Shown here one piece after another: positions 52,128 through 60,142 of a DNA stretch of 64,000 nucleotides (position 1 is its first letter; each line of letters begins with the position of its first letter). Where the stretch lies: contig DASCQF010000005.1 of the NCBI GenBank assembly GCA_036012905.1, positions 20,562 to 84,561 of the forward strand, given 5' to 3'. The translations under genes were made by a program, and so were the position numbers. The notes under the pieces were generated by a model. The model was not told where the DNA came from, ran no database searches, and was given only the letters and a program-made list of their open reading frames with translations. This DNA comes from NP936 sp002726085 (GTDB lineage Bacteria > Acidobacteriota > Vicinamibacteria > Vicinamibacterales > UBA8438).

Positions 52128-53480
52128 ATGGAACTGTTACTGCTGGGCGTGAGTCACCACACGGCGCCGGTCGACCTGCGCGAGCGCGTCGATTTCTCGA
52201 TGCGCGGCGTCAGCGAGGCGCTGCGTGCGCTGTCCGAGTGCCCGTCTCCAGCCGAATCCGTGGTGCTGACGACCTGCAACCGTGCCGAGATCTACGTCTC
52301 CTGCACGGACACCGACACCACCCAGCGGGACCTGGCGCGCTTCATGAGCCGATTCCACGAGGTGCCGGAGCACGAGCTCGAACCGCATCTCTATACCCGC
52401 ATCGGCGGCGACGTCGCACGGCACCTGTTCCGCGTGGCGGCGGGTCTCGACTCGCTCGTGGTAGGAGAGCCGCAGATCTTCGGACAGGTAAAAGACGCCT
52501 ATGCCGTCGCGTCGGGCGAGCATCGCACAGGCGCCTTGCTGAACAAGCTGTTCAGCTGGTCGTTCACCGTCGGCAAACGGGTACGGGCCGACACCGGTCT
52601 CGGCGAGGGGGCGGTATCGGTCAGCTACGCGGGGATCTCGCTTGCGCGAAAGATCTTTGGCAGTCTGAAGGATTTGACGGTGCTCGTGGTCGGCGCTGGC
52701 GAGATGGCCGAATTGACCGCCACGCATTTACAGTCGCAACAGGTGCGGCGGATCGCCGTGACCAGCCGGACGCGAGCCCGGGCCGACGCGCTGGCGCGCA
52801 AAGTCGACGGCATGGCGGTGGACTGGACGGCGATCGACGACGAGCTGCTCGAGGCAGATATCGTGATTACCGCCACCGGCGCGTCGACACCGATCATCAG
52901 CGCATCCACGGTCGGTCGAGTCATGCGCGCCAGGCGCAACCGACCGCTGTTCATCATCGACATCGGTCTGCCACGCGACGTGGAGTCGGCCGGCGGCGAC
53001 CTCGAACAGGTGTTCCTCTACAACATCGACGACCTGCGCGCAATCATCAGCGAAAACCTCGCGCGGCGACAGGAACAGACCGCCCTGGCCGAAGCCATGA
53101 TCTCCGCCGAGGTCGATGCGTTTCTGGCGTGGCTGCGGTCACGCGGAACCATTCCGACCGTGGTGGCCCTGCGTCGCCGGTTCGAGTCGGTGCGACAGGC
53201 CGAGCTGAAACGGCTCGACGCAAAGCTGAACGGGCTCGGGCCCGAGGCTCGCGCGCGAGTCGAAGAGATCACCCAGCTTCTGGTCCAGAAGCTGCTTCTC
53301 ACGCCAACCGAGCGACTGAAGACGGCTTCCGACGACGCCACGGCCGCTCAATATGCCGAGGTCATCACCGAGGTCTTCAGCTTGACCGAAGACTCGCCGG
53401 GAGACCCTCCTGTCTCTGCACCGGCCGCCGGCGAGCGCTCGCCGTCACGGTCGACGTCGAAGAACACTGTCACGTCGTGA
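52128..53480 (+). CDS. hemA: Glutamyl-tRNA reductase
   Basis: 450 residues, first committed enzyme of the C5 tetrapyrrole pathway: reduces Glu-tRNA to glutamate-1-semialdehyde with NADPH. The catalytic Cys50 lies in LTTCNRAEIYVSC, and GVSHHTAPVDLRERV begins the catalytic domain. The NADPH domain has VVGAGEMAELTATHL, and DIGLPRDVE precedes the dimerisation helices. The C-terminus carries about 35 extra polar residues. Its TGA overlaps the GTG start of hemC by 4 bp (GTGA), indicating coupling. Confidence 0.96.
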   Translation: MELLLLGVSHHTAPVDLRERVDFSMRGVSEALRALSECPSPAESVVLTTCNRAEIYVSCTDTDTTQRDLARFMSRFHEVPEHELEPHLYTRIGGDVARHLFRVAAGLDSLVVGEPQIFGQVKDAYAVASGEHRTGALLNKLFSWSFTVGKRVRADTGLGEGAVSVSYAGISLARKIFGSLKDLTVLVVGAGEMAELTATHLQSQQVRRIAVTSRTRARADALARKVDGMAVDWTAIDDELLEADIVITATGASTPIISASTVGRVMRARRNRPLFIIDIGLPRDVESAGGDLEQVFLYNIDDLRAIISENLARRQEQTALAEAMISAEVDAFLAWLRSRGTIPTVVALRRRFESVRQAELKRLDAKLNGLGPEARARVEEITQLLVQKLLLTPTERLKTASDDATAAQYAEVITEVFSLTEDSPGDPPVSAPAAGERSPSRSTSKNTVTS

Positions 53481-54472
53481 CGCCGCTCAAACTCGGCACC
53501 CGCGGCAGCGAGCTCGCGCTCTGGCAGGCCAACACGGTCGCTGGCGAGATTCGCCGCCGTAGCGGTCGCGAATGCGAGCTCGTGGTCATCACCACGACCG
53601 GGGACCGGCTCGCTGACGTCTCGCTGTCGACAGTGGGCGGCAAGCGGGTTTTCGTCAAGGAGATCGAGCAGGCACTCTCGCGCCGGGAAATCGACCTCGC
53701 GGTGCACAGCGCCAAAGACATGCCAGCCGACCAGCCCGACGGTCTCATGATCGCGGCCGTCCTCCCGCGCGAAGATCCGCGCGACGCGGTCGTCCTGCCC
53801 GCCGGCAAGACGCCGGGACAGCACCGGCCCGTTCCGGAGCTTGTGACGGCGCAGAGCCCAGCCCCGCGAGTAGGCAGCGGCAGTGTGAGACGGGTTGCTC
53901 AGCTGAAGCGCCTACTGCCAACGGCCCAGTTTCGCCTCGTACGCGGGAACGTGGGCACCCGTCTCCGCAAGCTCGACGAGGGCGGATACGATCTCCTGAT
54001 TCTGGCCGCCGCCGGACTCAAACGTCTCGGGTTTGCCGACCGCATCTCCGCTGCCGTCGATGTCGACGACTGTGTGCCGGCGCCAGGGCAAGGCATCGTG
54101 GCGATTGAGACGCGCGCGGATGACCAGGACACGCTCGCCGCTCTGTCGCCCATCAACGACGCGACCGCGATCGCCGCATTGACGGCAGAGCGGGCGGTCG
54201 TGACGACACTGGGTGGTGGATGTCAGGTGCCGATCGGGGCATTCGCCGAAACCCGGGACAACCACCTTCATCTCCGGGCAGTGGTGGCGTCGCTCGACGG
54301 GTCACAGCTGTTGCGACGCGAGGGCACGCGGCCCATCGGGTCTGCACGGGCGCTCGGTGTGGCCGTCGCGGAGGGTCTGCTCGAAGATGGTGCGGGACCG
54401 ATTCTGCAAGCGGCGCTGGAGACCAACGCCGAGGAGACAGGAGACAGGAGACAGGAGGCAGGAGAGGCCTGA
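53477..54472 (+). CDS. hemC: Porphobilinogen deaminase (hydroxymethylbilane synthase)
   Basis: 331 residues from a GTG at 53477 overlapping the hemA stop. Motifs: LGTRGSELALWQAN, FVKEIEQALSRREIDLAVHSAKDMP, RVGSGSVRRVAQL, RGNVGTRLRKLDEGGYDLLILAAAGLKRLG and VPAPGQGIVAIE. The dipyrromethane cofactor cysteine is Cys249 in LGGGCQVPIGAFAE. It joins four porphobilinogens into hydroxymethylbilane. The final EETGDRRQEAGEA is encoded by five heptamer repeats and is an added tail. Confidence 0.96.
   Translation: MTPLKLGTRGSELALWQANTVAGEIRRRSGRECELVVITTTGDRLADVSLSTVGGKRVFVKEIEQALSRREIDLAVHSAKDMPADQPDGLMIAAVLPREDPRDAVVLPAGKTPGQHRPVPELVTAQSPAPRVGSGSVRRVAQLKRLLPTAQFRLVRGNVGTRLRKLDEGGYDLLILAAAGLKRLGFADRISAAVDVDDCVPAPGQGIVAIETRADDQDTLAALSPINDATAIAALTAERAVVTTLGGGCQVPIGAFAETRDNHLHLRAVVASLDGSQLLRREGTRPIGSARALGVAVAEGLLEDGAGPILQAALETNAEETGDRRQEAGEA
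54433..54467 (+). repeat. Five heptamers forming the 3' end of hemC
   Basis: GGAGACA three times, then GGAGGCA and GGAGAGG. The array is in frame and supplies the last residues of HemC just before the TGA. The hairpin-like GGCTTCGCCGGC follows, as after the array upstream of hemA. Confidence 0.8.
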
Positions 54473-54500
54473 TGGCTTCGCCGGCATCAGTGGAGCTGAG

Positions 54501-56054
54501 ATGACCGAGGCGCGAATCTTCCTCATCGGCGCTGGTCCGGGCGACCCTTCACTGCTCACGGTCAAGGGCCACCGGTATCTGACGACGGCGGATGTCGTGG
54601 TATACGACCATCTCGTGCATCAACAGATGCTGAGTCTGGTCCGACCGGACGCCGAGACAATCGACGTCGGCCCGGCGGCGCCGCGGCCGCTCGAACAGGA
54701 TGCGATCTGCCTGTTGCTCGCCGAGAAGGCGCGGGAGGGCAAGACGGTCGCCCGTCTCAAATGGGGCGATCCGTTCGTGTTCGACAGCGGCGGGAAGGAG
54801 GCGCTGTTTCTCCACGAGCAGGGGCTGGGTTTCGAGGTGGTGCCAGGCATCCCATCCAGCATCGGGAGCCCGGCTTATGCCGGCATCCCGGTCACCTATC
54901 CGGAAGCGGGCGACACGCTGACGCTGGTCCGCGGACACGAGGGGGACACCAGCGTCCCGCCGCGGGTGGCCTGGAGCCGCCTGGCCCGGGTGAAGGGCAC
55001 CATCGTCACCTACGCGACCGGGCCTCAGCTGGCCGCGATGGTCAAGGCGCTACGACGCCACGGACGTCCGGCCAGCGAACCGGCGGCTCTCATCTATCGT
55101 GGCACGCTCCCGAGCCAGCACACCATACAGGGCACGTTGGAAGAGGTCGAAAAGCTCGTCAGCCGACCCGCTCATCGCGAGGCCGCGGTGCTCGTCGTCG
55201 GTCGCGTCGCCGCGCTGCGGGATCACCTGCGCTGGTACGACACACGTCCTCTGTTCGGCATGCGCATCGTCGTGACGCGGGCACGCGCGCAGGCCGCAGA
55301 ACTGGTGACCCGCCTCGCGCAGTTGGGTGCCGACCCGATCGAGGCGCCGACGATCCAGATTGTGCCGCCAGAGGACCCGGCACCACTCGACGACGCGTGT
55401 GCTCAGATCGCCTCGTTCGACTGGGTGGTGTTCACCAGCGCCAACGCGGTCTCGCACTTCATGCACCACCTGCTCGCGGGCCCCGGTGACGTCCGCGACC
55501 TGAAAGGCGTGCAGCTGTGCGCCGTCGGTCCGGTAACGGCGGAGGCCCTCGCGCGATACGGCATCACGATCGATCTGGTGCCCGACGAGTATCGCGCCGA
55601 AGCCGTCATCCGCGCACTCGGTGTGGATCGGGATCTGACCGGTAGGCGTGTCTTGCTCCCGCGCGCCGACCTTGCGCGGGATCTGCTCCCAGAAAAGCTG
55701 CGACAGGCTGGCGCCGACGTGACCGCGGTTATCGCCTACCAGACGGCGCCGGTCGACCTGGAAGCCGTCGGCGGTCCGGACATCTATCGGATGCTGCTCG
55801 AACAACGCGTCGACCTCGTCACCTTTACGAGCGGGTCCAGCGTCAGGAACTTCGTGACAGCGCTCGGAACCGACCAGGCAGCCGACCTGCTCAAACGCGT
55901 GGATGTCGCCTGCATCGGGCCGGTGACTGCCGACGAGGCCACCCGACTGGACATCTCGACCACGATCATGCCATCCGAGTACACCGTGCCCGCGATGGTG
56001 CGAGCCATCGTGGAGCACGTGCAGGTACGCCGGCGCGACAAGGAAGGGGACTGA
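54501..56054 (+). CDS. Fusion of uroporphyrinogen-III C-methyltransferase (CobA) and uroporphyrinogen-III synthase (HemD)
   Basis: 517 residues. The N-terminal half (1-245) is a SAM-dependent methyltransferase: FLIGAGPGDPSLLTVKG (SAM loop), VVYDHLV, RLKWGDPFVFDSGGKEALFL and VVPGIPSSIGSPAYAGIPVTYP. The C-terminal half (about 255-510) is HemD: GMRIVVTRARAQAAELVTRLAQLGADPIEAPTIQI, FDWVVFTSANAVSHFM, CAVGPVTAEAL and LVTFTSGSSVRNF. HemD closes the hydroxymethylbilane ring; CobA methylates the product to precorrin-2, toward sirohaem or cobalamin. The fusion is known in several phyla. It lies between hemC and hemB, 28 and 2 bp away. Confidence 0.94.
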   Translation: MTEARIFLIGAGPGDPSLLTVKGHRYLTTADVVVYDHLVHQQMLSLVRPDAETIDVGPAAPRPLEQDAICLLLAEKAREGKTVARLKWGDPFVFDSGGKEALFLHEQGLGFEVVPGIPSSIGSPAYAGIPVTYPEAGDTLTLVRGHEGDTSVPPRVAWSRLARVKGTIVTYATGPQLAAMVKALRRHGRPASEPAALIYRGTLPSQHTIQGTLEEVEKLVSRPAHREAAVLVVGRVAALRDHLRWYDTRPLFGMRIVVTRARAQAAELVTRLAQLGADPIEAPTIQIVPPEDPAPLDDACAQIASFDWVVFTSANAVSHFMHHLLAGPGDVRDLKGVQLCAVGPVTAEALARYGITIDLVPDEYRAEAVIRALGVDRDLTGRRVLLPRADLARDLLPEKLRQAGADVTAVIAYQTAPVDLEAVGGPDIYRMLLEQRVDLVTFTSGSSVRNFVTALGTDQAADLLKRVDVACIGPVTADEATRLDISTTIMPSEYTVPAMVRAIVEHVQVRRRDKEGD

Positions 56055-56056
56055 CG

Positions 56057-57088
56057 GTGACGACAGACGCAGGACCGGCCTCCGACAAGGTGTCGGCGGA
56101 GGAACCGGACGGACTCGGATTGATCCACCGACCGCGGCGGCTACGCACAACGGTGGCAACCCGCGCCCTGGTGCGAGAGACGCGCCTCTCGGCGGAGATG
56201 CTGGTCTATCCGCTGTTCGTCTGTGACGGCAGCGGTGTCCGACGCGAGGTCTCGTCGATGCCGGGGGTCCACCAGCTGTCGGTCGACGAAGCGGTACGGG
56301 AAACGGTCGCCGCCCGTGATGACGGGGTGCGGGCGGTGCTGCTGTTCGGGCTGCCGGCACACAAGGACGAGACCGGCTCAGCGGCCGCCGATTCGACCGC
56401 CCCCGTACAGTCGGCGATTCGCGCCATCAGGGACCGGCTCGACGACGTGACGGTCATCACCGACGTCTGTCTGTGCGAGTACACCTCGCACGGGCACTGC
56501 GGCATCCTCGACGGGGACCGGATCCTGAACGACGTCACGGTCGGTCGTCTGGTCGAGACCGCGCTCTCGCACGCCGAAGCTGGCGCGCACATCGTGGCAC
56601 CCTCCGACATGATGGACGGCCGCGTAGGGGCCATCCGCCGCGGGCTGGACGGACGCGGGTTCGAGGAGGTCGCCATCATGTCGTATGCGGCGAAGTACTG
56701 CTCAGCCTTTTATGGGCCGTTCCGGGACGCGGCAGACTCCGCACCGGCATTCGGCGACCGCCGGACCCATCAGATGGATCCCGCCAACGTCGAAGAAGCA
56801 TTGCGTGAAGTGGAGCTCGACCTCGAAGAAGGCGCGGATATCGTCATCGTCAAGCCGGCGATGCCGTATCTGGACGTGATCCGCCGTGTGAAAAGCACGT
56901 TTCAGCAGCCAACGGCCGGCTATCAGGTCAGCGGCGAATATGCGATGCTGAAAGCCGCCGGGCACAACGGCTGGATCGATGAGCCGCGGGCCATGATGGA
57001 AAGCCTGACCGCGATCCACCGGGCCGGTGCCGACATCATCATTACTTACTACGCGCGCGAGGCTGCCCGGTCGCTCGCCGGGCGCTAG
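56057..57088 (+). CDS. hemB: Delta-aminolevulinic acid dehydratase (porphobilinogen synthase)
   Basis: 343 residues from a GTG at 56057, 2 bp after the cobA-hemD stop. It condenses two 5-aminolevulinate molecules. The zinc site DVCLCEYTSHGHC has Cys138, Cys140 and Cys148, so it should be a zinc enzyme. Schiff-base lysines lie in SYAAKYCSAFYGPFRDA and VKPAMPYLDVI (Lys266). About 20 extra N-terminal residues precede the conserved RPRRLRTTVATRALVRET. It ends the haem operon; the next gene starts 2 bp downstream. Confidence 0.96.
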   Translation: MTTDAGPASDKVSAEEPDGLGLIHRPRRLRTTVATRALVRETRLSAEMLVYPLFVCDGSGVRREVSSMPGVHQLSVDEAVRETVAARDDGVRAVLLFGLPAHKDETGSAAADSTAPVQSAIRAIRDRLDDVTVITDVCLCEYTSHGHCGILDGDRILNDVTVGRLVETALSHAEAGAHIVAPSDMMDGRVGAIRRGLDGRGFEEVAIMSYAAKYCSAFYGPFRDAADSAPAFGDRRTHQMDPANVEEALREVELDLEEGADIVIVKPAMPYLDVIRRVKSTFQQPTAGYQVSGEYAMLKAAGHNGWIDEPRAMMESLTAIHRAGADIIITYYAREAARSLAGR

Positions 57089-57090
57089 CC

Positions 57091-58296
57091 ATGCGCATTC
57101 TCGTCACCGGCGGTTCCGGGTTCATCGGCTCCTACGTAGCCGAACGTGCCTCCGCTGCGGGCCACTCCGTTCGAGTGCTGGACAATCTCGACCCACAGGT
57201 GCATCCCAATGGCGTCGGGCGCCGCATCTCGGCGGACGTCGAGTTCATCGAGGGTGATGTTCGTGATGGGGCTCTCTGCGCACGCGCACTCGCGGAGGTC
57301 GACTGCGTGGTCCACTGCGCGGGAGCAGTCGGCGTCGGACAGTCCATGTACAGGGTCGAGCACTACATCGACGTGAATGTCCGCGGCACCGCTGCGCTGC
57401 TTGACGGCATCATTGCCAACAGGGCCAACGGGGCTGACGGAGCCAACAGGGCCCCCAGCAGTCGCCGGGCTCACAGCCCATCCCTGCCACGGTTGGTGGT
57501 GCTGACCTCGATGACCGGATACGCTGAGGGATGCTATCGGCGCCCCTCCGACGGCGAGCAGGTGCGTGTCGAGGTACGCACCGAGGAGGACATCCGCACA
57601 TTGGGATGGGAGCCCGTTTGTCCACACACCCACGAACCACTCGTCCCGGTCCCGACGCCGGAAACGGCCGCCCTACTCAGCCGCAACGTGTATGCGCTGT
57701 CCAAGCGCTACCAGGAAGAGCTCGCCCTGACGCTGGGCGACGTGTATGGCTTCCCCGTCGTCTGCCTCCGCCTCTTCAACGTGTATGGGCCAGGGCAGTC
57801 GCTGAGTAATCCCTACACCGGGGTCATCGCAATCTTCCTGAGCCGTCTATTGGCCGGTCAGTCCCCGATGGTCTACGAAGATGGGCGCCAAAGCCGCGAC
57901 TTCATATCCGTGCACGACGTGGCCGACACGGTCGTCGGTCTGCTCGAGTCGTCCGCTGCCGACGGCGAGGTCGTCAACATCGGCAGCGGGATCCCTCGGG
58001 CCATCGGCGACATCGCCGTGACGCTGGCACGGCTGATCGGGCGCGAGCACGTGGTTCCCGAGATCACGGAGCGGTTTCGGCGAGGCGATGTCAGGCACTG
58101 TCTCGCCGACGTCACGCGTGCACGCGAATGGTTGGCTTTCGAGCCGAAGGTCACTTGGGAGGAGGGGCTTGCCGAGGTCGTGGCCTGGGCGACGTCGGCG
58201 CGAGCCGACGATCACTCCGCCCAGGCAGAACGTGAGCTTCGCGACCACCAGTTGCTGAGCGACGACCGGATCAGACCAGAGGCCAGGCGAGAGTGA
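57091..58296 (+). CDS. NAD-dependent nucleotide-sugar epimerase (extended SDR) with a repeat-derived insertion
   Basis: 401 residues. Rossmann motif GGSGFIGSYVAE, the CAGAVGVGQSMY strand-4 region, SMTGYAEG with the catalytic Ser, and YALSKRYQEE with Tyr/Lys; then LRLFNVYGPGQSLSNPYTGV and SRDFISVHDVAD. It resembles dTDP-L-rhamnose 4-epimerase-like proteins. Residues about 109-127 (IANRANGADGANRAPSSRR) are encoded by a local repeat of GCCAACAGGG-type units and look like an insertion before strand 5. It starts 2 bp after hemB and overlaps the next gene by 4 bp (GTGA). Confidence 0.85.
   Translation: MRILVTGGSGFIGSYVAERASAAGHSVRVLDNLDPQVHPNGVGRRISADVEFIEGDVRDGALCARALAEVDCVVHCAGAVGVGQSMYRVEHYIDVNVRGTAALLDGIIANRANGADGANRAPSSRRAHSPSLPRLVVLTSMTGYAEGCYRRPSDGEQVRVEVRTEEDIRTLGWEPVCPHTHEPLVPVPTPETAALLSRNVYALSKRYQEELALTLGDVYGFPVVCLRLFNVYGPGQSLSNPYTGVIAIFLSRLLAGQSPMVYEDGRQSRDFISVHDVADTVVGLLESSAADGEVVNIGSGIPRAIGDIAVTLARLIGREHVVPEITERFRRGDVRHCLADVTRAREWLAFEPKVTWEEGLAEVVAWATSARADDHSAQAERELRDHQLLSDDRIRPEARRE
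57411..57458 (+). repeat. Short GCCAACAGGG-type repeats inside an epimerase gene
   Basis: GCCAACAGGGCCAACGGGG, then GCTGACGGA and GCCAACAGGGCC: a 9-bp-periodic cluster. It is in frame and encodes a low-complexity loop rich in Asn, Ala and Gly. Confidence 0.6.
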
Positions 58297-59342
58297 AACG
58301 CGCGCTGATCACGGGAAGCAGCGGTCTCATCGGCTCCGAGGCGGCGACGTTCTTCGACGCCCGCGGATGGACCGTCTGCGGTGTCGACAACAACATGCGG
58401 CTGGATTTTTTTGGTCCAGACGGGGACACCTCCTCGAATCTCAAACGGCTTCGACGGGTGACCCACCAGTTCAGCCACGAAGACCTGGACATCCGTGACC
58501 GTGAGGGACTTGCGCAGCTGGTCGAGCGCGTGCGCCCGGCGCTCATCATTCATTGTGCGGCCCAGCCTTCGCACGACCTGGCTCAGGCGCGGGTGTTCGA
58601 TGATTTCGACATCAATGCCGTCGGGACACTCAACCTCCTCGAGGCCGCTCGTCACACCTGTCCGGACGCCCCGTTCATCTTCATGAGCACGAACAAGGTG
58701 TATGGCGATGTCCCCAACGAGTTGCCGCTGGTGGAGCAGCCAACACGATACGACTACGCCGATGTCTCCGATTTTCATGGGATCGCTGAGACGTGTCGCG
58801 TGGACGGGTGCCTCCACAGCCTGTTCGGGGCCTCGAAGCTCGCGGCCGACATCATGGTCCAGGAGTACGGACGCTATTTCGGCATGCCGACGGTCTGCTT
58901 TCGGGGCGGATGCTTGACGGGAGGGTCCCATGCGGGCGCGGAGCTGCATGGGTTTCTGGCCTACCTGGCTCTGGCGCTCGTCGAGGGGCGTCCGTATCGC
59001 GTCTACGGCTATCAGGGGAAACAGGTGCGCGACAACATCCATGCGCATGATGTCTGCACCGCGTTCGAGGCGTTTTGCGAGAACCCCCGGGTCGCGGCCG
59101 TCTACAACCTCGGGGGTGGACGTGCCAACAGCGTGTCGGTGCTGGAGGCCATCACCAGGCTCGAAGCGATCACTGGTAGATCACTCGAGGTGACCCACGT
59201 CGACCAGCCACGCCGCGGAGACCATATCTGCTACATCAGCGACCTACGCCGCTTCCAGGGAGACTATCCTGACTGGCAGATCACGCGCACGTTGGACGCC
59301 ATCTTCGAGGAGCTCGGCCGTTGCCAGACAAAAACGGCGTAA
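58293..59342 (+). CDS. CDP-tyvelose/paratose 2-epimerase-like extended SDR
   Basis: 349 residues from a GTG at 58293 (GTGA overlap with the preceding stop). Rossmann motif TGSSGLIGSEAATFF, then CAAQPSHDLA, STNKVYGDVPN, and SLFGASKLAADIMVQEYGRYFGMPTVCFRGGCLTGGSHAGAELHGF. It resembles RfbE-type 2-epimerases and a related uncharacterised family. The usual YxxxK dyad reads FGASK: the catalytic tyrosine is phenylalanine. As far as I recall this is shared by the subfamily. With the preceding epimerase and the following glycosyltransferase it probably builds a surface glycan. Confidence 0.82.
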   Translation: MKRALITGSSGLIGSEAATFFDARGWTVCGVDNNMRLDFFGPDGDTSSNLKRLRRVTHQFSHEDLDIRDREGLAQLVERVRPALIIHCAAQPSHDLAQARVFDDFDINAVGTLNLLEAARHTCPDAPFIFMSTNKVYGDVPNELPLVEQPTRYDYADVSDFHGIAETCRVDGCLHSLFGASKLAADIMVQEYGRYFGMPTVCFRGGCLTGGSHAGAELHGFLAYLALALVEGRPYRVYGYQGKQVRDNIHAHDVCTAFEAFCENPRVAAVYNLGGGRANSVSVLEAITRLEAITGRSLEVTHVDQPRRGDHICYISDLRRFQGDYPDWQITRTLDAIFEELGRCQTKTA

Positions 59343-60142
59343 CGCTGTCGGTGGTCATCCCGGCTCGCAACGAAGCCGGAAACATCGGCAAAACGCTGGA
59401 CGAGCTCACTGATCGATTGACGCGTGAGGGCCTGGACTACGAGGTGATCGTCGTCGACGACGGGAGCAGCGACCAGACGGTCGAGGAGGTCCGGGCTCGT
59501 CGCGTGCGAGACCCGGCGATACGCCTCGTGACGAACGACGGTCCCAACGGCTACGGTCATGCGGTTCGCCGGGGGCTCGACGTGTTCAGGGGCGCAGCCG
59601 TCGCGATCGTAATGGCGGACGGCTCTGACGACCCGGAGGACCTCATTCACTACTACGAGATCTTGCGGGACCGCGCCGAGTGTGCCTTTGGATCGCGGTT
59701 CATTCCCGGCAGCCGGGTGCAGGGCTACCCGCGGCTGAAGCTCATCCTCAACCGCGCGGGAAACCTCTTCATCCGGGTGCTGTTCGGGCTCCCGTACAAC
59801 GACGTGACCAACGCGTTCAAGGCCTACCGGGCGAACGTGATCCGCGGGTGCCGCCCGTTCCTGTCGCCCCACTACAATCTGACCGTGGAGCTGCCGCTCA
59901 AGGCCATCGTCCGCGGCTATTCCTACGAGGTCGTTCCGATCGCGTGGCGGCAGCGAGCGGCGGGCGAGTCAGGTTTCCATCTGCGAGAGATTGGAAGTCG
60001 ATATCTGTTCATCGTGCTGTACCTGTGGCTGGAGAAGATCCTCACCAGAGGCGACTACCGACGTCCTGCCGGCGAGGGGTTCGTCCGCTGGCCAGACCAC
60101 ACAACGGTCTCCGAGCAGAGGAGGTCCGATGGGCGGAGGTGA
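59321..60142 (+). CDS. Family 2 glycosyltransferase (dolichyl-phosphate-mannose-synthase-like)
   Basis: 273 residues. A TTG start at 59321 overlaps the preceding gene by 22 bp and has GAGGAG about 8 bp upstream; the family N-terminus (LSVVIPARNEAGNI) begins seven residues later. GT-A fold motifs: VVDDGSSDQT, MADGSDDPED (metal-binding DxD-like) and GSRFIPGSRV. It probably transfers a sugar to polyprenyl phosphate or another acceptor at the membrane. The C-terminus has one hydrophobic segment (YLFIVLYLWLEKIL) but no second domain. The last 14 bp overlap the UnbV-type gene. Confidence 0.87.
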   Translation: MPDKNGVTLSVVIPARNEAGNIGKTLDELTDRLTREGLDYEVIVVDDGSSDQTVEEVRARRVRDPAIRLVTNDGPNGYGHAVRRGLDVFRGAAVAIVMADGSDDPEDLIHYYEILRDRAECAFGSRFIPGSRVQGYPRLKLILNRAGNLFIRVLFGLPYNDVTNAFKAYRANVIRGCRPFLSPHYNLTVELPLKAIVRGYSYEVVPIAWRQRAAGESGFHLREIGSRYLFIVLYLWLEKILTRGDYRRPAGEGFVRWPDHTTVSEQRRSDGRR

